This document shows, piece by piece, positions 1-7,231 of a stretch of DNA of 64,000 nucleotides. The stretch's first letter is position 1. Each line of letters opens with the position of its first letter. Both the position numbers and the translations under genes were made by a program. Location: the NCBI GenBank assembly GCA_013214065.1, contig JABSPK010000012.1:1-64000 (forward strand), in the 5' to 3' direction. Below the pieces are notes generated by a model that was not told the DNA's origin, made no database searches, and saw nothing but the letters and a program-made list of their open reading frames with translations. Origin of the DNA: Flavobacteriaceae bacterium (GTDB taxonomy: Bacteria; Bacteroidota; Bacteroidia; Flavobacteriales; Flavobacteriaceae).

Positions 1-110
1 CCCGGACCCCCTCTTTTCAACATCATTATCATATTTATTTTTATTGAAAAACTGTCCTAGAGATAGGGGGAATTATAAACAAAATTGGAATCCAAGGTAT
101 CTAGAAAAAC

Positions 111-461
111 CTAACTCGTAATAGAAATCCTTCTTGTTTTTTTACTCACTTCATACAGTAAGTAAAGTAAAATTACAGAACAAATTGAATAACTTATCAT
201 AATTGTGGATTCAGCATCTACTATTGTTCCAAATTTTTGAAAAAATATGTTTACTATATATCCCAAAAAACAAACAACACTTGCAATAAAGGCGTTTTGA
301 GTCATTTTCTGATTTTTTTGTATTGCTAATTTATAATTAGAAACTTCAGATATACGTTTCATAATCTCCTGCTCTAATTCATCAGAATAATCAACTTGAG
401 AATCAGTTATACTAAGTAGTTTTTTTATGTTTTTGTCTGTTTGATTTAATTTATTGTTCAT
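111..461 (-). CDS. Small two-helix membrane protein, possible anti-sigma partner
   Basis: A 116-residue protein that I cannot assign to a named family. The first ~50 residues are charged and soluble, rich in Lys, Asn and Glu. Two hydrophobic helices follow, at about residues 54-75 and 86-104, and then a basic tail, so the N-terminus is probably cytosolic. It is the last gene of a three-gene minus-strand operon and begins 7 bases after the ECF sigma factor stop. A membrane protein with a soluble N-terminal segment directly behind an ECF sigma gene is the usual place for an anti-sigma factor, but no zinc-binding HxxxCxxC motif is visible. The anti-sigma role is inference from position only. The DNA is AT-rich, like the rest of the integrated element. 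Confidence 0.65.
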   Translation of the reverse strand: MNNKLNQTDKNIKKLLSITDSQVDYSDELEQEIMKRISEVSNYKLAIQKNQKMTQNAFIASVVCFLGYIVNIFFQKFGTIVDAESTIMISYSICSVILLYLLYEVSKKTRRISITS

Positions 462-468
462 GCAATTT

Positions 469-1017
469 CTATTTGCGTTTTATATATAAATTCATAAAGT
501 TCTTTCGTGCTCTATGTAATAGAACTTTAATATTACCTTTTTTAAACCCAGTTAACAGTTCTATTTCCTTAATAGATTGTTCTTCTAAATAAAATAATTT
601 CAGAATAATTGCTTCTTTAGGTTTCATTAACTTGAGTACCCTATTAATCAATAGTCGTTCTTCTTCAATTTCAATTTTCAGGGCTGTTTCATTAAAACCA
701 ATCTCAATATTTTCATTAATTCGATTATCGTTTTTTTGAATGTACCGCTTCTCTTTCCTAATCATTTTCAAGGCTTCATTTATCGTAATCCGATACAACC
801 AAGTCGAAAATTTAGATGTTCCTTTAAATGACCCGATGCGTTTATAGGCTTTAATGAAAGCATTCTGCACAACGTCTTTTGCTTTAGAATCGTCTTTAAC
901 CATTGTAAGGGCGACTGAAAAGACCATTTGTTGGTATTCTTTAACAAAGAAATTAAAAGCATCTTTGTCACCATTCGCTACGAGTTGTGCATAGTATATG
1001 TCATTTTTAGAGCTCAA
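469..1017 (-). CDS. RNA polymerase sigma factor, ECF (sigma-70 family)
   Basis: A 182-residue extracytoplasmic-function sigma factor that would direct RNA polymerase to a specific promoter set. Sigma region 2 spans about residues 25-92, with the core-binding and -10 recognition segment around FKGTSKFSTWLYRITIN. Sigma region 4, a helix-turn-helix, spans about 118-178 and includes LEEQSIKEIELLTGFKKGNIK. Length and the lack of regions 1 and 3 fit the ECF class. The only start in frame is TTG at 1017, two bases after the stop of the upstream membrane-protein gene, so translation is probably coupled. A small membrane-protein gene flanks it on each side. The target promoters are not evident. It lies on the AT-rich integrated element, so it may be cargo rather than a core regulator. 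Confidence 0.93.
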   Translation of the reverse strand: MSSKNDIYYAQLVANGDKDAFNFFVKEYQQMVFSVALTMVKDDSKAKDVVQNAFIKAYKRIGSFKGTSKFSTWLYRITINEALKMIRKEKRYIQKNDNRINENIEIGFNETALKIEIEEERLLINRVLKLMKPKEAIILKLFYLEEQSIKEIELLTGFKKGNIKVLLHRARKNFMNLYIKRK

Positions 1018-1019
1018 TT

Positions 1020-1322
1020 TTAGTTATTCGTTTTATGAATAATAAAAAATGCCAATGCACTAAATAGGAAAATTGAAGAGATTAAAATAAGAGGTAGTGG
1101 AGCTATAATGAACTTACTCAGCACATAACCTGAGATAATTCCTAAGGCTATCATACATAAAATAATCCCTAAATTTTTAAATATACTAGTATTTCGCAAT
1201 TTATCGTCTTCTAAACCGTGTTCAATTCTTGCAATATTTTCTAAATGACGTGTTCTTAAATAATAAAATAGTGTTAGGCTCGCGGTAATAATTAGAAAGA
1301 AAAGTACATAACCTGGATTCAT
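1020..1322 (-). CDS. Small membrane protein preceding ECF sigma factor (DUF6249-like)
   Basis: A 100-residue protein with an N-terminal helix (about residues 4-22), a short charged loop containing ARIEHGLED, and two more hydrophobic segments (about 49-68 and 73-94). The helix/charged-loop/helix-pair layout resembles small Bacteroidota DUF6249-type proteins encoded beside ECF sigma genes; I am only moderately sure of the family. It is the first gene of the sigma operon, and its stop precedes the TTG start of the sigma gene by two bases. A role in sensing or in holding the sigma factor at the membrane is possible but rests on context alone. Confidence 0.7.
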   Translation of the reverse strand: MNPGYVLFFLIITASLTLFYYLRTRHLENIARIEHGLEDDKLRNTSIFKNLGIILCMIALGIISGYVLSKFIIAPLPLILISSIFLFSALAFFIIHKTNN

Positions 1323-1370
1323 GAGTGCTTGTTTTTATTGTTTTTCAAATATTGGATACATCTGCTATTA

Positions 1371-1410
1371 AAAAGGTTACAAATTAGTTACAATTTTTCT
1401 GTAACCTTTT
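1371..1410. promoter_or_regulatory. Divergent intergenic operator candidate with three GTTACA half-sites
   Basis: The 131-bp gap between the divergent sigma operon and the serine-hydrolase gene contains an 11-bp inverted repeat (AAAAGGTTACA at 1371-1381, TGTAACCTTTT at 1400-1410). A further direct GTTACA lies at 1387-1392, exactly 11 bp after the first, about one helical turn. Such spacing suits a dimeric or cooperative DNA-binding protein that controls both directions. It could also fold as a hairpin in RNA, but no gene ends here, so a terminator is unlikely. Confidence 0.4.
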
Positions 1411-1453
1411 GTTTGATAATGATATCTAAGTTGCAAACCAATAATTTTAAGTT

Positions 1454-2635
1454 ATGAAATTCAAGTTTAAAAATTATATAATGATGATTGTCTTAATCAT
1501 TTGTTTAGGATGTCAAAAAAGAGCAAAAGACACCATTCAATTAATTGATACTCTCAATGAAAATATTGCGACAAGTAATACCCCAGGGTTAGCAGTAAGC
1601 ATTATTAAAAAGGATTCTATTCTATTTCAAAGGGGTTTTGGAAAAGCCAGTTTAGAGAATGAAACACCGATGACTCCTGAAGGTATTTTGAATGTTGCTT
1701 CTATTTCAAAAACCATAGTAGCTACCGCAATTATGCAACTATGGGAACAAGGACTTATCGATTTAAATGCAAATGTCAATTTGTATTTACCTTTCTCCAT
1801 AGCTAATCCGCACTTCTCTGAGACACCAATTACCGTTTTACAATTATTAACACATACGTCCTCAATCTATGATTCGTCTGTATATCAAAATAGTTATATA
1901 TGCGGAGATTCCTCGGTTGCTTTAGAAAATTGGATGATATCCTATTTCATAATTGGCGAAGAAAAAGATAACGTTTTCACTTGTTTTTTGAAAGAAGAAC
2001 CAGGAGCGACATACAATTATTCTAATGTAGGCTATGGTCTATTGGCCCTACTCGTAGAGAAGATTTCAAAAACACCTTTCAATCTATATTGTAAAACACA
2101 TATTTTTAAGCCCTTAAATATGGAAGATACAGGCTGGTTTTTAGATGAGATAGACAACCAAGACCTTATTACACCCTACTTATATATCTCTGAAGAACAA
2201 AAAGATTCTGTTCCAGAAAACTTCAATAAACTTTTCCGAAACAAAGAGATTAAAGCGAACGCAAATAATCCTTTATGTACTTATGGATTTCCTAATTATC
2301 CAGATGGACAGCTTAGAACTAGCGTTGCAGATTTATCTAAATTTTTAATTGCAATGATAAATGGAGGGAAATATCTTGATCAGCAAATATTGAAAGCGAG
2401 TACTATAAAAATGATGCTAACCCCTCAAATAATAGATAACGATAAACAAGGTATTTGTTGGAGATATACTGGAATGGAAGCAATTTGGGGACACGGAGGC
2501 GATGATCCTGGGGTACAATCTGGAATTTACTTTAATCCTGAACTGGCTATTGGAGTTATTTGTTTGAAAAATAATAATGAAGGGAGTAGAACTAAAATTT
2601 TAAAAGAACTTTATCTAACTGCTAAGGATTTATAG
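1454..2635 (+). CDS. Serine hydrolase lipoprotein, beta-lactamase/class C (PBP4*-like) family
   Basis: A 393-residue lipoprotein with a signal peptide ending in the lipobox LGC (Cys20), so it should be anchored in the periplasm or outer membrane. The serine beta-lactamase/DD-peptidase fold is indicated by SxxK (Ser83-Ile-Ser-Lys86), the YxN element YSN in YNYSNVGYG near residue 190, and HGG in WGHGGDDPG near residue 349, the equivalent of KTG. Relatives include D-aminopeptidases, esterases and PBP4* proteins, so the substrate cannot be set from sequence. Hydrolysis or transfer on a peptide or ester is expected. It is divergent from the ECF sigma operon and shares a putative operator with it, which suggests it may be a target of that system. 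The AT-rich composition matches the integrated element. Confidence 0.9.
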   Translation: MKFKFKNYIMMIVLIICLGCQKRAKDTIQLIDTLNENIATSNTPGLAVSIIKKDSILFQRGFGKASLENETPMTPEGILNVASISKTIVATAIMQLWEQGLIDLNANVNLYLPFSIANPHFSETPITVLQLLTHTSSIYDSSVYQNSYICGDSSVALENWMISYFIIGEEKDNVFTCFLKEEPGATYNYSNVGYGLLALLVEKISKTPFNLYCKTHIFKPLNMEDTGWFLDEIDNQDLITPYLYISEEQKDSVPENFNKLFRNKEIKANANNPLCTYGFPNYPDGQLRTSVADLSKFLIAMINGGKYLDQQILKASTIKMMLTPQIIDNDKQGICWRYTGMEAIWGHGGDDPGVQSGIYFNPELAIGVICLKNNNEGSRTKILKELYLTAKDL

Positions 2636-2697
2636 GCATATAAAGTATCAAATCCTAGAAAATACAAGTTGCTTTCCTATGGTACAACCTGATACTT

Positions 2698-2770
2698 TGT
2701 AGATACCCCAAAAAATAGGACAGTAAATTTAATCATTAAACTTACTGTCCTATTTTTTGGGGTATCTACA
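2698..2770. repeat. 73-bp near-perfect palindrome with IS3-like TG...CA ends (MITE-like)
   Basis: Two 29-bp arms (2698-2726 and 2742-2770) are perfect inverted copies. The inner 15 bases are also palindromic (TTTAAT, C, ATTAAA) apart from one A/C mismatch pair (2727/2741), so the whole 73 bp folds on itself. The arm starts TGTAGATACCCC and continues through A6 and TAGGACAG. This resembles terminal inverted repeats of IS3-family (IS150-group) elements, which start with TG and carry CCCCAAAA..GGACA. No transposase or clear target duplication flanks it. It lies 62 bp after the serine-hydrolase stop and could also act as a terminator. Confidence 0.8.
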
Positions 2771-3082
2771 GTAAAAACCTTGGGAGGTACAGTAAACATT
2801 GGAACTTTTTGCTGTAAAAAATATTATTTATTACTAATTGTGATTATTTGTGCAATCATTTTTCACAAATTTAGTTTGATGTCTTTTGTTGCCATTTGGA
2901 GAGTGTGGAACCAAGCTGGTCTTGCTGGTCTTGGAACGGAAAAATAATTCGATGATATCGTAGGTGCGCCCTATTTCGATTTTATCCTACGCTTATCTTA
3001 CCGAACACTATAAAATCGAAACAGGATCCGTGCGCAAAGTTCAAGGGTAAGATTTGGGGTGATCCACCAAAAATTTTGGGTA
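2771..3082. other. Non-coding stretch with interleaved inverted repeats beside integrase
   Basis: No convincing reading frame is present. Three inverted repeats interleave: CGTAGG (2959-2964) with CCTACG (2986-2991), TTTCGATTTTAT (2974-2985) with ATAAAATCGAAA (3010-3021), and ATCTTACC (2995-3002) with GGTAAGAT (3046-3053). Crossing pairings of this kind fit recombinase or excisionase binding sites, or a structured RNA. The stretch directly follows the 3' end of the integrase gene. Confidence 0.4.
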
Positions 3083-4291
3083 TCAAAAATTAATTACTTT
3101 ATCTAGAGCTTCATCGGTATCTTTATTAATAAAGTTTGCTTGATATTGTATTGTGGTAGTAATTGAAGAATGACGATATAATTTTTGAAGCATTTGAATT
3201 GGAATTTTATCCCCTGAAATATTTCCAAAACTATGACGTGCGATGTGCATGCTTAAATTTTTATCAATTCCCACTTTCTTGGCTATTTTCTTCAAATGGC
3301 GATTAAAGTTTCTTGTCACAGTTTTGATTCGAGTTTTCAAAACTCGAATATTTTTTAAATCTATCTGTGAAAGTTCAGGAAATACCAACCCATTCTTAGA
3401 TTCAGGAAGTTTGCTATAATGGTCTAATATCTTCTTTGCTTTTGCTGGCAACTTAAAAGAAACCTGCTTATCATTTTTGCTCATGCGGTATTTCAATCTG
3501 CCATCAATAAAATCCGACCATTTTAGCTGAATAACATCTGTCATTCTCATACCAGCAAAATAAAAACTGATAAGCCAAACATTCAAGGCATGTTGCTGAG
3601 CGGAAGACAACCCTCGTGCATTCTCCAACCTTTTTACTTCCTCAATGTTTAACCCGATTTTGTCAGACTGGGGAAATCTTATCTGATATTTGCCTCTACC
3701 AAAAGGATATTTGTTTCTATCAGCAACTCCATCACTTATAGCCCTATTATATATTGTACGAATTGGAACCAGGTAATTGACAGCAGTTCGGTTGGCAACT
3801 CCCCTTTTAAAGATTAAAAAAGTCTCAAATTTTTTAAGAAGGTTTGGGGTTATTTCATCAAAGGACAGATCGTCCTTTTTTACAAATAACAGAAATCCCT
3901 CTATTCTACCCTTTTCATTCTTATATTGGTATAATTGTTCCCTATGAGCTAACGACTCTAAATACCTCTGTGCATAAGCGGAGAAATTTTCCTTAATGTC
4001 TCCTTTAATTGCTTTTTTTATGTTTTTAACGGACTTATGGTCTTTCTTAATTTCCGAATGAAGCAGTTTTTCATTTGCGTCAGCAAGTTTGGTTAACATC
4101 AGATGATTGATAATAGCGGAATTGGGGTGTGATCTTTTTACCCTATTATTTAAAACGTCCCAGTACTTCAATTCCACGTATTGCCCTGTGTGAATAAATG
4201 AAGATTTTCTCTCTTTTGTTATCCTTATGGCAATTGGATATTTTCCTTGTTTATTTGGTTTCTATCTCAGAACCGCTTGGACCGTTCCCAT
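3083..4291 (-). pseudogene. Tyrosine recombinase/integrase with in-frame amber at codon 10
   Basis: Site-specific tyrosine recombinase of the Bacteroidota element type: an N-terminal arm-binding beta-sheet, a SAM-like core-binding domain, and a catalytic domain. Catalytic features visible are AGMRMTDV (first Arg), the beta-strand Lys in MSKNDKQV, HIARHSF (His-xx-Arg-His), RHSSITTTIQYQ and the nucleophilic Tyr of IQYQ. The natural start is ATG at 4291 (MGTVQAVLR), but the next codon, at 4264-4262, is TAG where the family normally has Lys (LRKKPNKQG-type). Reading resumes in frame with KPNKQGKYPIAIR and stays open to the stop. Without readthrough, the first usable start is GTG at 4177, giving 364 residues and losing about 38 residues of the arm-binding domain. 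The gene sits about 160 bp from the tRNA attachment site, as expected for an element integrase. Confidence 0.85.
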
Positions 4292-4322
4292 ATCTTGCAT
4301 TTCCATAAAGTTACAAAATTTG

Positions 4323-4341
4323 GGTACAACATAGGTACAAC
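4323..4341. repeat. Direct repeat GGTACAAC, 11-bp spacing, between integrase and att site
   Basis: GGTACAAC occurs at 4323-4330 and 4334-4341, one helical turn apart, just upstream of the integrase start and about 110 bp from the tRNA fragment. A third copy lies at 2681-2688. Integrase arm-type sites are typically short direct repeats beside the core site, so this is a candidate arm-site pair. Binding is inferred. Confidence 0.4.
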
Positions 4342-4449
4342 ATTTATTGATTCTAAATCATATTATTTGATAGTAAATTAAATTATAATTTGTTTAAATT
4401 ATTGAATATCAACAATTTTACATTGTTTTGATTTCTTATGTCGTACTTT

Positions 4450-4490
4450 TCATAACCCGGAGGCCGGGGGTTCAAGTCCCCCTCTCGCTA
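4450..4490 (+). other. Attachment site: 3' part of initiator-type tRNA (anticodon CAT)
   Basis: The sequence matches the 3' portion of a tRNA: anticodon CAT with loop end AA (4451-4455), stem strand CCCGG (4456-4460), variable loop AGGCC, T-stem GGGGG/CCCCC around TTCAAGT (4466-4482), acceptor strand TCTCGCT (4483-4489) and discriminator A at 4490. CCC right after the anticodon loop is the hallmark of initiator tRNA. The 5' half is absent: the upstream bases do not pair with the stem. This is therefore an attR/attL-type remnant created by integration with crossover at the anticodon loop. The intact tRNA should be at the other end of the element, left of the window. Confidence 0.85.
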
Positions 4491-4493
4491 CTA

Positions 4494-4530
4494 AAAAGCC
4501 CGTTTTTCATTGAAAACGGGCTTTTTTTTT
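4494..4530 (+). terminator. Rho-independent terminator of the original tRNA
   Basis: AAAAGCCCGTTTT pairs with AAAACGGGCTTTT and is followed by a run of T. It lies immediately after the tRNA 3' end, so it is probably the native tRNA terminator. Confidence 0.85.
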
Positions 4531-4843
4531 TGGATTCGGCTTCATTACAAAACGAACTACCCTTCGAAATCCGTCAAATTCTGAAAACGTAAATTCAATA
4601 GGGTCGGGCAGTTCGTTGTCTTTTTTCAGTACAAAGTCATATTAGCCATAAACCAGAGGGCAAGTGATCAATTCGTGTGTTGTATCGGGTATGTTCGACC
4701 ATACCTGACGGCGTTCGGTTGCAAATGCAGCCATACTTCCATTTCGATAAATCAGTATTGAAAAAAGCGGAAAGCCTACACCTAAAACACTGTGCCCAAT
4801 GCCCGGCACATACCAAAAACTTGAAAGGACAATCCGCTTTATG
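4531..4843. other. Stretch without an intact gene; possible decayed coding remnant
   Basis: No intact gene can be supported. On the minus strand about 45 codons between roughly 4641 and 4507 read like protein (NELPDPIEFTFSEFDGF, then RRVVRFVMKPNP). They have a stop immediately upstream and no start, and they run into the tRNA terminator. This could be a decayed gene cut off at the integration junction. A plus-strand frame at 4677-4952 is open but overlaps the next gene and has unusual composition. Nothing else is recognisable. Confidence 0.3.
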
Positions 4844-5035
4844 TCATTCGAATAGCACCGCCATTAATTTTTCATGCTCCATGGAAAGTATCATGATGCT
4901 GTTTCCATCGGTTAAGTGGAATTCGCTCACTCCCTCGATATTTTGGATATAGGTGATTTGTGATGGGTTCAATAGTACTTCGACAGGTTCCAGTTCTTCC
5001 CCTAGCAATCCCCTAACCGATATAAAATTTGGCAT
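4844..5035 (-). CDS. Small hypothetical protein (63 aa)
   Basis: A small soluble acidic protein starting at ATG 5035 (MPNFISVRGLLGEELEPVEV); a TTG seven codons upstream is a weaker alternative. The core VLLNPSQITYIQN followed by HLTDGNSIMIL looks like a short beta-rich fold, superficially like FlbD-type or LytTR-like minimal proteins common in Flavobacteriaceae. The family is not established. It lies downstream of acs on the same strand, separated by 175 bp that contain a 9-bp hairpin. Codon use is consistent with a real gene. Function unknown. Confidence 0.55.
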   Translation of the reverse strand: MPNFISVRGLLGEELEPVEVLLNPSQITYIQNIEGVSEFHLTDGNSIMILSMEHEKLMAVLFE

Positions 5036-5067
5036 TTGGCTATCATTCAAAAGCAAACCTATCCCAT

Positions 5068-5092
5068 ACCACCATCAAAAAACGATGGTGGT
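5068..5092. repeat. Hairpin between acs and the small downstream gene
   Basis: ACCACCATC (5068-5076) and GATGGTGGT (5084-5092) form a 9-bp stem with a 7-base loop. No T-run follows on the minus strand, so it is not a canonical terminator. It may stabilise or partly terminate the acs transcript. Confidence 0.4.
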
Positions 5093-5209
5093 TAATTAAA
5101 AGCCATAAAATTTAGCGTTTACCCAACTTTTGATAAGCTGTCATTAGGTATCGACACATACAAGCGGGAAGCTTCAAAATTCCCCTTTGAATGTTGAGGG
5201 TAATTCGTT

Positions 5210-7117
5210 TTAAAGGGCATTTTCAATGATTTCTTGGACGATATCGGGGTTCAGCAGGGTCGAGGTATCACCCAGGTTCGAAACGTCTTTACCGGCGATT
5301 TTACGTAAAATCCGACGCATGATCTTTCCGCTTCGGGTTTTCGGAAGCCCTGATACGAATTGGATCTTGTCCAATTTCGCGATCGGACCGATATGCTCGG
5401 TAATCACCTGATTGATTTCTTTTTTCAGATTATCGCGGTCGCGAGACTCCCCCGTTTCCTTTAATATCACGTAGCCATACAATGCATTGCCCTTGATATC
5501 ATGCGGAAACCCAACAATGGCCGATTCGGCCACGGCGGGGTGTTCGTTGATAGCGTCTTCAATCGGAGCCGTTCCCAGATTATGGCCTGAAACGATGATC
5601 ACGTCATCGACCCTTCCGGTAATACGGTAATACCCCACCTCATCACGCAAGGCCCCGTCACCGGTAAAATACATGTTTTGGAAGGCCGAGAAATAGGTAT
5701 CCTTATAGCGTTGATGATTACCCCAAATGGTGCGGGCGATCGATGGCCAGGGGTATTTGATACACAGACGGCCATCGACTTGGTTTCCACGGATCTCCTT
5801 CCCGTTCTCGTCCATAAGCGCTGGTTGGATCCCCGGCATGGGCAAGGTGGCATATGTCGGTTTGGTCGGCGTTGCGAAAGGAATCGGTGAAATCAAAATC
5901 CCACCGGTCTCCGTCTGCCACCAGGTATCGACAATCGGGCATTTCTTCTCACCGACATGATCGTTATACCAGTGCCAGGCTTCTTCGTTAATGGGTTCTC
6001 CGACCGTGCCCAAGATCTTAAGGCTCGAGAGGTCATATTTCGTGACATGATCGAGGTGCTCTTTCGCTAAAGCTCGGATTGCGGTAGGTGCCGTATAAAA
6101 TTGGGTCACCCCATGCTTCTCGACGATTTGCCAAAACCTTCCAAAATCAGGAAAAGAGGGTACCCCCTCGAACATGACCGTAGTCGCCCCATTGGCCAAT
6201 GGTCCGTAAACGATATACGAATGACCGGTAATCCAGCCGATATCAGCCGTACACCAATAAATATCCTCTTCCTTATACTGGAACACGTTTTTGAAGGTAT
6301 ACGACGTGTAGACCATATAACCGGCAGTGGTATGCATCATGCCCTTTGGTTTCCCTGTGGATCCCGAGGTATACAAAATGAAGAGTGGATCTTCGGCATC
6401 CATAATTTCCGGGGGGCATTCCGCATCGGCCGCATCCAACAAAGACCGCAACCATAGGTCGCGTCCTTCGACCATTGTGATGGTCGCCCCGGTGCGTTCG
6501 GCGACCAAGACCGTGTCCACATCAGGGCAATCGTTCATTGCTTCATCAACGATCCCCTTGAGATCGATCGTCTTATTGCCCCTGAACGATCCGTCGGAGG
6601 TTATGACCATTTTGGCACCACAATCATTGACCCGTGTTGCCAAGGCAGTGGCCGAAAACCCTGCGAAAACCACGGAGTGTATGGCCCCGATCCGCGCACA
6701 GGCCAGTACCGAAACCGCCAATTCAGGGATCATGGGCAGATAGATGACCACCCGATCCCCTTTCGTAATGCCCTGGGCCTTCAAAACATTGGCGAATCTA
6801 CCCACCCGCTCGTGCAATTGACGGTAGGTGATATGCTCGGCCTCCCCATTGGGGTCGTTGGGCTCGAAAAGTATGGCGGTCTTTTCCCCTCGAATGTGCA
6901 AATGCCGATCGATACAGTTCTCCGTGATATTGAGTTTACCTCCTAAGAACCACTTGATCTCAGGTTTGGTAAAATCCCATTCCAAGACCGAATCCCATCG
7001 TTTGCGCCAAACAAAGTGTTCTTCGGCGATCTCTTCCCAAAACGATTCCGGATTCCGGACCGATTTACGATAGACTTGAAAATACTCTTCGAGATGTTTG
7101 ATATGATAATTGCTCAT
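5210..7117 (-). CDS. acs: Acetyl-CoA synthetase (AMP-forming)
   Basis: A 635-residue enzyme that activates acetate with ATP and CoA via acetyl-AMP, in the cytoplasm. The adenylate-forming signature LYTSGSTGKPKGMMH lies near residue 255. The acetyl-CoA synthetase motif around DTWWQTETGGI is near 400, and the hinge/A8 region GYYRITGRVDDVIIVSGH near 505. The C-terminal PKTRSGKIMRRILRK carries the lysine acetylated in this family. ATG 7117 (MSNYHIKHLEEYFQVYRKS) is preferred over an upstream in-frame start at 7144. It follows the DUF4212/symporter pair on the same strand, the standard Bacteroidota arrangement for acetate uptake and use. Full length, no anomalies. Confidence 0.97.
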   Translation of the reverse strand: MSNYHIKHLEEYFQVYRKSVRNPESFWEEIAEEHFVWRKRWDSVLEWDFTKPEIKWFLGGKLNITENCIDRHLHIRGEKTAILFEPNDPNGEAEHITYRQLHERVGRFANVLKAQGITKGDRVVIYLPMIPELAVSVLACARIGAIHSVVFAGFSATALATRVNDCGAKMVITSDGSFRGNKTIDLKGIVDEAMNDCPDVDTVLVAERTGATITMVEGRDLWLRSLLDAADAECPPEIMDAEDPLFILYTSGSTGKPKGMMHTTAGYMVYTSYTFKNVFQYKEEDIYWCTADIGWITGHSYIVYGPLANGATTVMFEGVPSFPDFGRFWQIVEKHGVTQFYTAPTAIRALAKEHLDHVTKYDLSSLKILGTVGEPINEEAWHWYNDHVGEKKCPIVDTWWQTETGGILISPIPFATPTKPTYATLPMPGIQPALMDENGKEIRGNQVDGRLCIKYPWPSIARTIWGNHQRYKDTYFSAFQNMYFTGDGALRDEVGYYRITGRVDDVIIVSGHNLGTAPIEDAINEHPAVAESAIVGFPHDIKGNALYGYVILKETGESRDRDNLKKEINQVITEHIGPIAKLDKIQFVSGLPKTRSGKIMRRILRKIAGKDVSNLGDTSTLLNPDIVQEIIENAL

Positions 7118-7231
7118 TCGTTTGTTTGTTTGTGGTCGAAGCAATTAAAATTAGAAAAATCCGGATGAAAACACCCTATAGAAAATACTCAATTATTGGT
7201 ATTATCGATTCAATGAAAGTGTGGTAACCGT

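Noticed and set aside
4677-4952. Plus-strand 91-codon frame with several cysteines
   Set aside because: Its 3' third is antisense to the better-supported small minus-strand gene, the composition is unlike neighbouring genes, and no family is recognisable.
5599-6946. Many open frames antisense to or out of phase with acs
   Set aside because: They arise from the codon structure of acs in GC-rich DNA; none has family motifs or a plausible start context.
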